Shown in pieces: positions 16,610 to 22,638 of a DNA stretch of 22,638 nucleotides. The DNA lies in assembly GCA_905372265.1 (NCBI GenBank), contig CAJPOL010000021.1, forward strand, positions 1-22,638, given 5' to 3'. Below the pieces are notes generated by a model. That model was not told the origin of the DNA and did not search any database. It worked only from the letters and a program-made list of their open reading frames with translations. Source of the stretch: an uncultured Treponema sp. GTDB lineage: Bacteria > Spirochaetota > Spirochaetia > Treponematales > Treponemataceae. How positions within the stretch are numbered: the first letter of the stretch is position 1; every line of letters begins with the position of its first letter. A program made the translations under genes and the position numbers.

Positions 16610-16734
16610 GATATATAGACAAACCGCCAAGCGCACAAAGAATGCAAAGGATTCGGCAATGGCTCCCATACCAACGCTCTTCCTCAATCTACCAGGGATT
16701 CCGTATGAAGTCCTGATTAGTCTTACAAAAGAAC

Positions 16735-16763
16735 TTGAGATTTTTTCCATAAAAGAGTAACAT
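16735..16763 (+). promoter_or_regulatory. Promoter of the DUF2156/ThrC-like operon
   Basis: TTGAGA (16735-16740), 17-nt spacer, TAACAT (16758-16763). Transcription should begin at 16770-16772, that is within two bases of ATG 16772. No Shine-Dalgarno lies in front. Confidence 0.5.
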
Positions 16764-16771
16764 AGCGCATT

Positions 16772-17662
16772 ATGAATAACATCGCGCAGTACCCGATGTT
16801 CGAACCATTGTCACTGGCTGCATTGCACAGTGTTAAGCAACAGGCGGATAGCTTGCATGACGGTATTTCGGAATTCACATTCGGCAGTTTATATTTTTTT
16901 AAAGATTTTTATCATTATAAAATAAGCCGCCTTGATGAGCGGACACTCATCTTTTTAGGGGAAGAAATGGGTCAAGCCTTTTTTTTCACTTTAGGAACCT
17001 CCTTGCCGGAATCCGTTGTAAAAGAACTTTTTGCCGATTGCAGTTATTGGAAATTGATTTCGGAATCATTTTTGAAGGAGAATACCGCTCTTTTTGACTT
17101 GCTTCAACAGCGTCCTGAAGAGGATCGGGACAATTTTGACTATCTTTACACAAAACTTTCTTTAAGTACCTTGCAAGGGAAAAAACTGCACAAAAAGAAG
17201 AACCATGTAAATGCTTTTTTACAGCAATACCCCGATTTCTCTTTAAAAAAATTAAATAGTGATACGCAAGAAGATGCGTACGGTATTCTTGAAGCATGGG
17301 CAAACGATCAACCCAATCTCCGCGAAACCGATTACGAAGCGGCGCAGCAGGCATTGGCATCGCTTGATAAAATTGAGCTGTTCGGTCTTGTGCTCTATGT
17401 GCAGCAGACTCCGGTTGCATGGTGTTTAGCCGAACTGGCTGCGCACGGAACGATTGCCGTCGTTCATTTTGAAAAAGCCAGAACGAATTTCAGGGGAAGC
17501 TATCAGTATATTAACTATGCATTTGCACAATCATTACCCGAACACGTACAGTACATCAACCGCGAACAAGATTTAGGGGATGAGGGACTGCGCCGTGCTA
17601 AGCTGAGCTATCGGCCGGATCGTTTTATAAAAAAATATCGGCTTATAAAAGGAGCAAACTAA
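16772..17662 (+). CDS. DUF2156 protein (aminoacyl/acyl-transferase fold)
   Basis: 296 residues, no signal peptide. It has the two-lobed GNAT-like arrangement of DUF2156 proteins, related to the C-terminal domain of phosphatidylglycerol lysyltransferase (MprF). The family signature is clear at the C-terminus: YINREQDLGDEGLRRAK followed by SYRPDRFIKKYRL (about 258-291). An earlier FTFGSLYFFKDFY segment (about 36-48) matches the usual N-terminal lobe. MprF-type members move an aminoacyl group from tRNA to a membrane lipid; stand-alone DUF2156 proteins are mostly uncharacterised, so the reaction here is not known. The next gene, the ThrC-like protein, begins 4 nt downstream, so the two are co-transcribed. 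The start has no Shine-Dalgarno and sits against its promoter. Confidence 0.85.
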   Translation: MNNIAQYPMFEPLSLAALHSVKQQADSLHDGISEFTFGSLYFFKDFYHYKISRLDERTLIFLGEEMGQAFFFTLGTSLPESVVKELFADCSYWKLISESFLKENTALFDLLQQRPEEDRDNFDYLYTKLSLSTLQGKKLHKKKNHVNAFLQQYPDFSLKKLNSDTQEDAYGILEAWANDQPNLRETDYEAAQQALASLDKIELFGLVLYVQQTPVAWCLAELAAHGTIAVVHFEKARTNFRGSYQYINYAFAQSLPEHVQYINREQDLGDEGLRRAKLSYRPDRFIKKYRLIKGAN

Positions 17663-17666
17663 AAGT

Positions 17667-18986
17667 ATGAAATTGGTAAGCACCCGCGATAACAGCGGCT
17701 GTACGGTATCGTTTAAGCGTGCCGTTTTGGACTGTATGCCTGCCGACGGCGGCCTCTATGTGCCCTACTCCGAGCATGATTTACGCGCATGGATTTTACA
17801 CATGAATGATCGTACATCATTTTCGGCAATTGCGGGTTCGTTGACGGCAGCCTTATTAAAAGAAGAAATCAGTCCCGTTATTTCCGAACGCATTGCAGTA
17901 AAAGCCTTTCAAACGTATAGTCCGCGTCTACGGCAGTTCGACGACCGCCTTTTCCTATTGGAACTGTTCCACGGCCCGACCGGAAACCACCGCGACTTCG
18001 GTTTTTTATGGCTTGCGTCCGCCCTTGAGCACCTATTGACAATCGATGAAAAACGTGCAGTAGTCATTGCGCCGAGTACCGGGCCGGGCGGACGGAGCAT
18101 GGCCGCTGCATTCGGAGATAAAAAACGCCTGAAATTGGTCATTCTTTACCCTAAAGGATGCGCAAAAGGCTTAAAGCCGGAACATCTTTTTGAAAACGGC
18201 GGCTCGGTGTATCCGGTAGAAATCGACGGCGACACCGCTGCCATTGAGAACATCATCCGTTCAATATACCAAGACCGGAGCCTTGTCGAACAGTTTAATC
18301 TGACGCTTGCAAATACGGTCAATATCGGAAGGATTTTGCCGCAAGTATTTTTTTATATGTTTGCGTTTACACGCATAAAAAAACGGACATCGGGTGAAAT
18401 ATTCTATGCCGTTCCTTCGGGAAACTACGGGAACCTTGCAGCCGGACTCTATGCGTGGAAGTTCTGCTTACCGCTTAACGGATTTATTACCGATGCGACG
18501 GAAACGTTAACATGCGATGCAAGCGGCGCATGCCAGTGCATAACGTCCTCTACGCCGCTGTTGGAACGGGGCGCTGCCGACCCTGCCGTACCGTCAAGTA
18601 TCGAACGGCTTGAACAAATTTTTACGGTAAGCCCCTCCATTATGAAGTCGATTATTTTTCCGGCGCCGGTAACCGATAAAACAGCGGAACAGCTTATCCA
18701 TGATTCCTATAAACGGTACGGCATTATGTTCGATACGGCTACTGCTCATGCTTATGCTGCTGCCCGGGAGCATAAACTTTTCAAGCGAAACGGCGAAGAG
18801 TCCCTCGTACTGGTTTCAAAAGATCACCCTGCTTTTGAAAGTGATGCGCTCAGCCGTATCTGCGGAGAAACGCCGATCATCCCTGAATGTTTACGGGGTA
18901 TCGATGAGCATCTGCCCAATGTTCCCCTATTAAAAGGAACAAAAGAAGAATTGAAACACATTTTGCAATTAGTAAGTGAGGTTTAA
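17667..18986 (+). CDS. Threonine synthase-like protein lacking the PLP lysine
   Basis: 439 residues, colinear with ThrC from the N-terminus (DGGLYVP) through FHGPT (101-105), YPKG (161-164), the NxxNxGRILPQ segment, the phosphate-cup loop SGNYGN (251-256) and the C-terminal DHPAF. Threonine synthase normally converts O-phosphohomoserine to threonine using PLP bound to the lysine of FHGPTLAFKD. Here that stretch is FHGPTGNHRD, so the lysine position is Arg109 (codon CGC, 17991-17993). The usual TSGDTG motif is replaced by PSTGPGG (136-142). The frame is intact and codon use matches its neighbours, so this is not a decaying gene. It is probably a non-canonical or binding paralogue; normal threonine synthase activity is unlikely. 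It lies between the DUF2156 gene and a 44-residue gene. Confidence 0.85.
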   Translation: MKLVSTRDNSGCTVSFKRAVLDCMPADGGLYVPYSEHDLRAWILHMNDRTSFSAIAGSLTAALLKEEISPVISERIAVKAFQTYSPRLRQFDDRLFLLELFHGPTGNHRDFGFLWLASALEHLLTIDEKRAVVIAPSTGPGGRSMAAAFGDKKRLKLVILYPKGCAKGLKPEHLFENGGSVYPVEIDGDTAAIENIIRSIYQDRSLVEQFNLTLANTVNIGRILPQVFFYMFAFTRIKKRTSGEIFYAVPSGNYGNLAAGLYAWKFCLPLNGFITDATETLTCDASGACQCITSSTPLLERGAADPAVPSSIERLEQIFTVSPSIMKSIIFPAPVTDKTAEQLIHDSYKRYGIMFDTATAHAYAAAREHKLFKRNGEESLVLVSKDHPAFESDALSRICGETPIIPECLRGIDEHLPNVPLLKGTKEELKHILQLVSEV

Positions 18987-18988
18987 TG

Positions 18989-19123
18989 ATGGCATACAAA
19001 TTAGACGGTGCAAAGTTTTCATCATTGGAAGAACTGGTCGAAGCGCTCTATCCGCTTTATGCGGATAAAATGAGCGAAGATGAGTTTAAAAAATACGCTG
19101 AAGAGCATGCTGAAAAAAGCTAA
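18989..19123 (+). CDS. Small acidic protein of 44 residues
   Basis: Begins MAYKLDGAKF and ends EEHAEKS. It is rich in E, K and A and probably helical, with no membrane segment or Cys. Start ATG 18989 (ATG 18986 overlaps the ThrC-like stop by one base) is preceded by GTGAGG seven bases upstream. Its position 2 nt behind the ThrC-like gene and its strong ribosome site argue that it is real and made with that protein. I do not recognise it. A partner or regulator of the ThrC-like protein is one guess. Confidence 0.65.
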   Translation: MAYKLDGAKFSSLEELVEALYPLYADKMSEDEFKKYAEEHAEKS

Positions 19124-19149
19124 CTTCCTCTTTATGTAGGAGAATAAAC

Positions 19150-20211
19150 ATGAACACTTTTCATACACTGATCAAGAAATACCGTTTTGCAGCAGTCCTC
19201 TGCTGCATGTTCATGCCGGTAATAACTGTTTATGCAGAAGTAAAAAGTACGGGCGAATCCGCTTACGGAACGTTTTCCGGCGATTATGTCGTATACCGCG
19301 ACTATTCATGGAAAACACCCACGTGGATAGGTTTTCTCTATTATGATGATGAAACATACGGCGCCTTTCTTGCTACGCCGGAAACACAAACCCGCGTGGC
19401 ACTCCTTTTCAGCGTAAAACCGGAGACGGAGAACACCACGCTCAATCTGACCGGTCAGCAGATTATTTCTTCCATAAGGCCGGAGGATACGTTTGCAGTG
19501 AATTATCTTATGACTATGCTGCCTAAGCTGTATGAGCAGCGTACCTTTTCAGGAAAGAAAAATGCGCTATTCCGTTCAACCGGTAAAAAAAACGTTATGG
19601 AAGAGTTCGGCGGCAACGTGAAATACACATTTGATGCGTATATTCCGCTTTTTCACTTAAAAGCGTTACACAACGTTAAAAACGGCATTGTGCTTGAGCT
19701 TGCGGAAATGGGGAATATTAGCGGCGGAAGCGAACATATCTTTTACGAATATACTCCGCCGATACCGAAACAGGGCGTTAATCAGTTCAACCATGATAAA
19801 AAGGCAAAAAAAGAAACGGTTTTTGTTAATGATATTGCGCTGAATCTGGATAGCCAGTGGACGAAAATAGCCGACAACTCATTTTTATGCGGCGACTCAG
19901 CTTTTTTGACTGTTGTAACCGTCAATGCTCCGGCACAAGACGGGAATCAGCTGTCAGAATCGGAACAGTTTATCAAACTTTTTGCGAGTTCGGGGGCTCA
20001 GGTAAAAGTACTGCTTCCGTATACGGTTATTAAAGGGAAGCCTGAACGGTTCACCCTTGAGCAAACCGTGTATGACACTGAATCTAAAAAGATTAACAAA
20101 GATATTAAACGATGCATTAAAAACAGCGACGGTAGCTTTACCGTTATCAGTCTTACTGTTGACAGCTTTGCATATAATGCACAGCAAAAATATTTTAATA
20201 GACTTTTCTAA
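19150..20211 (+). CDS. Secreted protein of unknown function
   Basis: 353 residues with a clear signal peptide (basic start IKKYR, hydrophobic core, cleavage probably after VYA near residue 29). The mature part is polar and aromatic-rich: GTFSGDYVVYRDYSWKTPTW and GFLYYDDETYGAF near its start, then a long stretch without a recognised motif. It is probably periplasmic or surface-located. AGGAG lies seven bases before the ATG. It is 26 nt downstream of the 44-residue gene and may belong to the same transcript. The next gene has its own -10 box. I cannot assign a function. Confidence 0.75.
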   Translation: MNTFHTLIKKYRFAAVLCCMFMPVITVYAEVKSTGESAYGTFSGDYVVYRDYSWKTPTWIGFLYYDDETYGAFLATPETQTRVALLFSVKPETENTTLNLTGQQIISSIRPEDTFAVNYLMTMLPKLYEQRTFSGKKNALFRSTGKKNVMEEFGGNVKYTFDAYIPLFHLKALHNVKNGIVLELAEMGNISGGSEHIFYEYTPPIPKQGVNQFNHDKKAKKETVFVNDIALNLDSQWTKIADNSFLCGDSAFLTVVTVNAPAQDGNQLSESEQFIKLFASSGAQVKVLLPYTVIKGKPERFTLEQTVYDTESKKINKDIKRCIKNSDGSFTVISLTVDSFAYNAQQKYFNRLF

Positions 20212-20226
20212 AATGTGTGATATACT
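20199..20226 (+). promoter_or_regulatory. Candidate promoter of the HAD hydrolase gene
   Basis: TAGACT (20199-20204), 16-nt spacer, TATACT (20221-20226), which ends seven bases before ATG 20234. There is no Shine-Dalgarno, so the mRNA may be leaderless. The -35 lies inside the end of the upstream gene. Confidence 0.4.
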
Positions 20227-20233
20227 TTTGTAA

Positions 20234-20896
20234 ATGATAGGCCATATACTTTTTGATCTTGATAATACGCTCTATTCCGTCTCAAACCCGATTGATAAGA
20301 AGATTACGGAACGGATGTTCCGGTTTATTGCCGATTATCTATCGGTACCGCTGGAAGAAGCAAAAAGATTACAAGCGGCGCGCCGGCATCATTATGGAAC
20401 AACATTGGAATGGCTTGAGCAGGAGCACCAGTTTACCGACCGTGCAGGGTATTTTGCTGCTGTGCACCCGCCGTGCGAAGTTGAGGAGCTCTATCCCGAT
20501 GACCGTATACGAGGCTTTTTAGAATCCCTACAACTCCCGATGACGGTTTTAACAAATGCGCCGCTTGAGCATGCCGAACGTGTGCTGAACTTTTTTCATA
20601 TCCGCGACTTGTTTTTGGGAGTATTCGATATTATCTATCATAAAGGAAAAGGAAAACCGGCAGCCGAGTGTTATACAAACACATTGAAAGCTGTCGGTAA
20701 AAGTATTGAAGAGACCTTATTTTTAGACGACTGTCCGGCATATGTACAAGGATATGTTCAAATCGGCGGAAAAGCAGCTCTTATTGATGAGCTGCACAGA
20801 CACACCGGCTTTTCCCGCAGCTCAGGTATACCGGCTGTCCGTTCGATTTATGAAGTACCGGAATTGTTAGCCGGAAAAGGAGTAATCCATGAATAA
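20234..20896 (+). CDS. HAD-family hydrolase, pyrimidine 5'-nucleotidase-like
   Basis: 220 residues, cytoplasmic. HAD motif I is FDLDNTLY (nucleophile D8, acid D10), motif II is VLTNAP (about T107), the motif III lysine is in KGKGKP (about 137-142), and motif IV is LFLDDCPAY (D165/D166). The N-terminal cap has HHYGTTLEWL, typical of the Sdt1/YjjG-like nucleotidase subfamily that dephosphorylates UMP/CMP or related small phosphates. The substrate is not fixed by sequence. It overlaps the acyltransferase gene by 8 nt, so the two are coupled. Confidence 0.88.
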   Translation: MIGHILFDLDNTLYSVSNPIDKKITERMFRFIADYLSVPLEEAKRLQAARRHHYGTTLEWLEQEHQFTDRAGYFAAVHPPCEVEELYPDDRIRGFLESLQLPMTVLTNAPLEHAERVLNFFHIRDLFLGVFDIIYHKGKGKPAAECYTNTLKAVGKSIEETLFLDDCPAYVQGYVQIGGKAALIDELHRHTGFSRSSGIPAVRSIYEVPELLAGKGVIHE

Positions 20897-21764
20897 CGCT
20901 TCATTAGTAAATGAGTTAAAAGAGCTTGTTCCGGTCTTTGAACAACTCGCAAGGAAGGATCGCGTTATAACCGATCAGAATGTGTACCAACCTGAGAATA
21001 CGCAAATACGCGCCATCATTTCCAGCATAATCGATAAATTGCTGCTTGAAGGCTCCCGTATTTATCCTGTGGAGCATATTGAAGAGTTTTTGAACCTCAT
21101 CAAAGCCGGTAAAAAGGGAATTATCCTCGCCGAGCACTACAGCAACCTTGATCTGCCGGCGATACTGTACCTGCTGGAACGGTCGGGAGAAGCCGGAAAA
21201 GCCTTAGCGCAGCGGTCTGTTGCTATCGCCGGTATGAAGTTAACCGAAGAGCAGCCGCTCATTGCAGCCTTAGCCGAAGGATATGAGCGGATTGTCATTT
21301 ATCCGAGCAGGACACTTGCCGGGATCACCGATCCTGAAAGACTGCAAGAGGAAAAAGAGCGGAGCCGGAGCATTAACCTTGCCTCCATGAAGGCCCTGGA
21401 GAAAGCCCGCAGTGACGGAAAAGCGATTATCGTATTTCCGGCAGGAACACGCTACCGGCCCGGTAAACCGGAAACCAAACGCGGTGTCCGCGAAATAGAT
21501 TCTTATGTACGCACCTCCGATATTATGCTGCTCCTTTCAATTAACGGCAATTGTTTGCGGATATCGGAAGACCCTGCGAATATGCTGGAAGATATTATCT
21601 GCCGCGACCGCATCGTGATAGAAGCCAGTCCGGTCATTGACTGCACCGAGTTCCGTGAGCGTGTAAAAGCCGGATGTTCGGATTCCGATGATAAAAAACA
21701 AGCGGTAGTAGACCGTATTATGGCGGAACTGGAACTCATGCATAACAGAAATAATGCTGAGTAG
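20889..21764 (+). CDS. PlsC-like glycerophosphate acyltransferase
   Basis: 291 residues. The acyltransferase signature HX4D is HYSNLD (H83, D88) and the phosphate-binding motif is FPAGTR (183-188), where FPEGTR is usual. The protein should acylate glycerol-3-phosphate or a lysolipid at the membrane, although no strong membrane helix is seen. GVREID near 199-204 fits the conserved region after the motif. AGGAG before ATG 20889 lies inside the end of the HAD gene. The Ala in FPAGTR in place of Glu is a variant worth noting. It may be a phospholipid synthesis enzyme, but the acceptor is unknown. Confidence 0.82.
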   Translation: MNNASLVNELKELVPVFEQLARKDRVITDQNVYQPENTQIRAIISSIIDKLLLEGSRIYPVEHIEEFLNLIKAGKKGIILAEHYSNLDLPAILYLLERSGEAGKALAQRSVAIAGMKLTEEQPLIAALAEGYERIVIYPSRTLAGITDPERLQEEKERSRSINLASMKALEKARSDGKAIIVFPAGTRYRPGKPETKRGVREIDSYVRTSDIMLLLSINGNCLRISEDPANMLEDIICRDRIVIEASPVIDCTEFRERVKAGCSDSDDKKQAVVDRIMAELELMHNRNNAE

Positions 21765-21781
21765 CTGAAGGAGTTTGCGTG

Positions 21782-22183
21782 ATGGAAAATTGCATTTTTT
21801 GTAAAATCATTAACGGGGAAATTCCGTGTATGAAAATTTATGAGGATGAGTATACGCTTGTTTTTATGGACATCGCAAAGGATGTTGACGGGCACCTATT
21901 GGTCATTCCAAAGAAGCATGTTACAAATATGCTGGATGCGGATGAGCAAACTCTTCATCATGTTATGGACACCGTAAAAAAAGTCGCCGATCATTGCGTT
22001 GCTGTATGCGGATATGAGGGCGTCAATATGCTCAATGCAAACAATGCTTGCGCAGGACAAACGGTATTTCACCTGCATATACATCTTATCCCGCGAAAAA
22101 CAGGCGACGGCATACCGAGCTGGCCGAAATTCTGCGGAGCACATCATTCAATCGAAGAAATGTATGAAAAACTCAAAATGTAG
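21782..22183 (+). CDS. hinT: HIT-family nucleotide hydrolase (HinT-like)
   Basis: 133 residues, a typical HIT protein. The N-terminus CIFCKIINGEIP carries the Cys pair found in many bacterial HinT-like proteins, GHLLVIPKKHV precedes helix 2, and the catalytic histidine triad reads HLHIHLIP, with the last His as nucleophile on purine phosphoramidates. HinT cleaves AMP-N bonds, such as adenosine phosphoramidate or lysyl-AMP by-products of tRNA synthetases. ATG 21782 is used; GTG 21779 is possible. AAGGAG lies 8 nt before the ATG. It is 17 nt after the acyltransferase gene and ends a run that closes with a terminator. Confidence 0.9.
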   Translation: MENCIFCKIINGEIPCMKIYEDEYTLVFMDIAKDVDGHLLVIPKKHVTNMLDADEQTLHHVMDTVKKVADHCVAVCGYEGVNMLNANNACAGQTVFHLHIHLIPRKTGDGIPSWPKFCGAHHSIEEMYEKLKM

Positions 22184-22231
22184 GAAAAACTTTTTAATGA
22201 CTGACCAATTGGATACGCAATGATTGCAGCT

Positions 22232-22283
22232 TCTGCGGCTGAAGAAAAACACAAAGTGCGCAGGGGCCGCAGAGAATATTTTT
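22232..22283 (+). terminator. Terminator after the HIT gene
   Basis: TCTGCGGC (22232-22239) pairs with GCCGCAGA (22266-22273), with a 26-nt loop that holds a small inner hairpin, followed by GAATATTTTTAAG with a T run at 22278-22283. It lies about 50 nt after the stop and would end the rightward transcript before the leftward tRNA genes. Confidence 0.55.
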
Positions 22284-22286
22284 AAG

Positions 22287-22360
22287 TGCGCCCGACACGG
22301 CTCGAACGTGCGACCTACGGATTCGAAGTCCGTTGCTCTATCCAACTGAGCTACGGGCGC
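22287..22360 (-). tRNA. tRNA-Arg(TCG)
   Basis: 74 nt on the minus strand. Acceptor GCGCCCG pairs with CGGGCGC and the discriminator is A. The D arm starts GCTC, the anticodon loop CTTCGAA sits in a 5-bp stem (ACGGA/TCCGT) giving anticodon TCG (codon CGA), and the T arm contains GTTCGAG. CCA is not encoded. Confidence 0.95.
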
Positions 22361-22380
22361 ATTTTTCGTCCTGCTAAAGA

Positions 22381-22406
22381 ATCAGACTTCTTAATCAACG
22401 TCTGAT
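22381..22406. repeat. Hairpin between the two tRNA genes
   Basis: ATCAGAC (22381-22387) and GTCTGAT (22400-22406), 7-bp stem with a 12-nt loop. On the minus strand it is followed by TCTTTAGC, so it may be a weak terminator or processing site between tRNA-His and tRNA-Arg. Confidence 0.4.
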
Positions 22407-22427
22407 AATTGAACATGGACGCAAAAG

Positions 22428-22500
22428 GGTGGGTGATGGGGTTCGAACCCACGACAACCAGATCCACAATCTGGCGCTCTACCACTGAACTACACCCACC
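22428..22500 (-). tRNA. tRNA-His(GTG)
   Basis: 73 nt on the minus strand. The extra G at -1, diagnostic of tRNA-His, precedes acceptor GTGGGTG, which pairs with CACCCAC. The anticodon loop TTGTGGA in stem CCAGA/TCTGG gives anticodon GTG, and the T loop is GTTCGAAC. CCA is not encoded. Confidence 0.96.
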
Positions 22501-22513
22501 AAGAATGAGCAAA

Positions 22514-22542
22514 ATAGTAACAAATATCCTTGATGCTGTCAA
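22514..22542 (-). promoter_or_regulatory. Promoter of the tRNA-His gene
   Basis: On the minus strand: TTGACA (22537-22542, perfect), 17-nt spacer, TACTAT (22514-22519), which ends 13 nt before the tRNA 5' end. The tRNA-Arg gene may be read from here too. Confidence 0.7.
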
Positions 22543-22580
22543 GATAAAAAAACGGTTTTCAGTGATGAGAGCAGGCCGCT

Positions 22581-22623
22581 GAACAATCAACAACCCCGAC
22601 GCAAGCGTCGGGGTATGTTGTTC
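22581..22623. repeat. Long imperfect hairpin at the right edge
   Basis: CCCCGACG (22594-22601) and CGTCGGGG (22606-22613) form an 8-bp GC-rich core with loop CAAG; outer arms GAACAA (22581-22586) and TTGTTC (22618-22623) extend it. No long T run follows, so it is either a bidirectional terminator of an off-window gene or a dispersed palindromic element. Confidence 0.55.
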
Positions 22624-22638
22624 TCATAAGGTGGTTGC

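Noticed and set aside
16659..16760. 33-codon frame with a fair AAAGGA site between the kinase and DUF2156 genes
   Set aside because: Its 3' end overlaps the promoter of the next gene and the peptide shows no recognisable feature; conservation data would be needed.
17667..18986. Sequencing error or pseudogene as the cause of the missing ThrC lysine
   Set aside because: The frame is intact and two separate motifs differ by several in-frame substitutions, which a single error cannot explain.

Overview
The window looks like chromosomal DNA from a Treponema, most likely an oral-type treponeme. The reasons are the fused PntC-AEPT-type protein (a fusion known from T. denticola), the loose spirochaetal-style lipobox, the 'GGQE'-type mature end of the solute-binding protein, and the Ig/InlB-type surface lipoprotein. 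I have no database access, so the genus call is inference. No IS element, phage gene, rRNA or CRISPR array is visible.

Layout. (1) 1-370 is an intergenic region with a run of 10 G directly before a -10-like TATACT, followed by a conventional promoter for a two-domain cytidylyltransferase/aminotransferase gene (371-2203, +) that I read as pntC-AEPT, for phosphonate activation. (2) 7506-2221 (-) is a probable operon: beta-barrel-like outer membrane protein, large Ig-like lipoprotein, CDP-alcohol phosphatidyltransferase, small secreted protein. The lipoprotein and the small protein share an unrecognised module of about 200 residues. (3) 11211-7736 (-) is an LplB/LplC-type sugar ABC importer (two permeases, then the binding protein) with no ATPase gene. 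Divergent from it is a secreted F5/8C-domain glycosidase-like protein (11480-13684, +), followed by a YesN/YesM-type response regulator and sensor kinase (13728-16609, +). Together these look like a glycan sensing, cleavage and uptake locus. (4) 16772-19123 (+) holds a DUF2156 lipid-aminoacyltransferase-like protein, a threonine-synthase-like protein that has lost its PLP lysine and the TSGDTG motif, and a 44-residue acidic protein. (5) 19150-22183 (+) holds a secreted protein of unknown function, a HAD nucleotidase-like hydrolase, a PlsC-like acyltransferase and a HIT hydrolase, closed by a terminator. (6) 22287-22500 (-) carries tRNA-Arg(TCG) and tRNA-His(GTG) behind a strong sigma-70-type promoter.

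How it may fit together. The left part is about the cell envelope: activated aminoethylphosphonate, a lipid head-group transferase and surface proteins. The middle is a self-contained carbohydrate response unit. The right part mixes amino-acid-like and lipid-acylation functions. The items most worth a second look are the lysine-less ThrC paralogue with its small partner gene, the shared secreted module, the poly-G promoter upstream of the phosphonate gene, a pair of hairpin repeats bracketing the permease genes, and several genes whose -10 box sits directly against the start codon (probable leaderless mRNAs).
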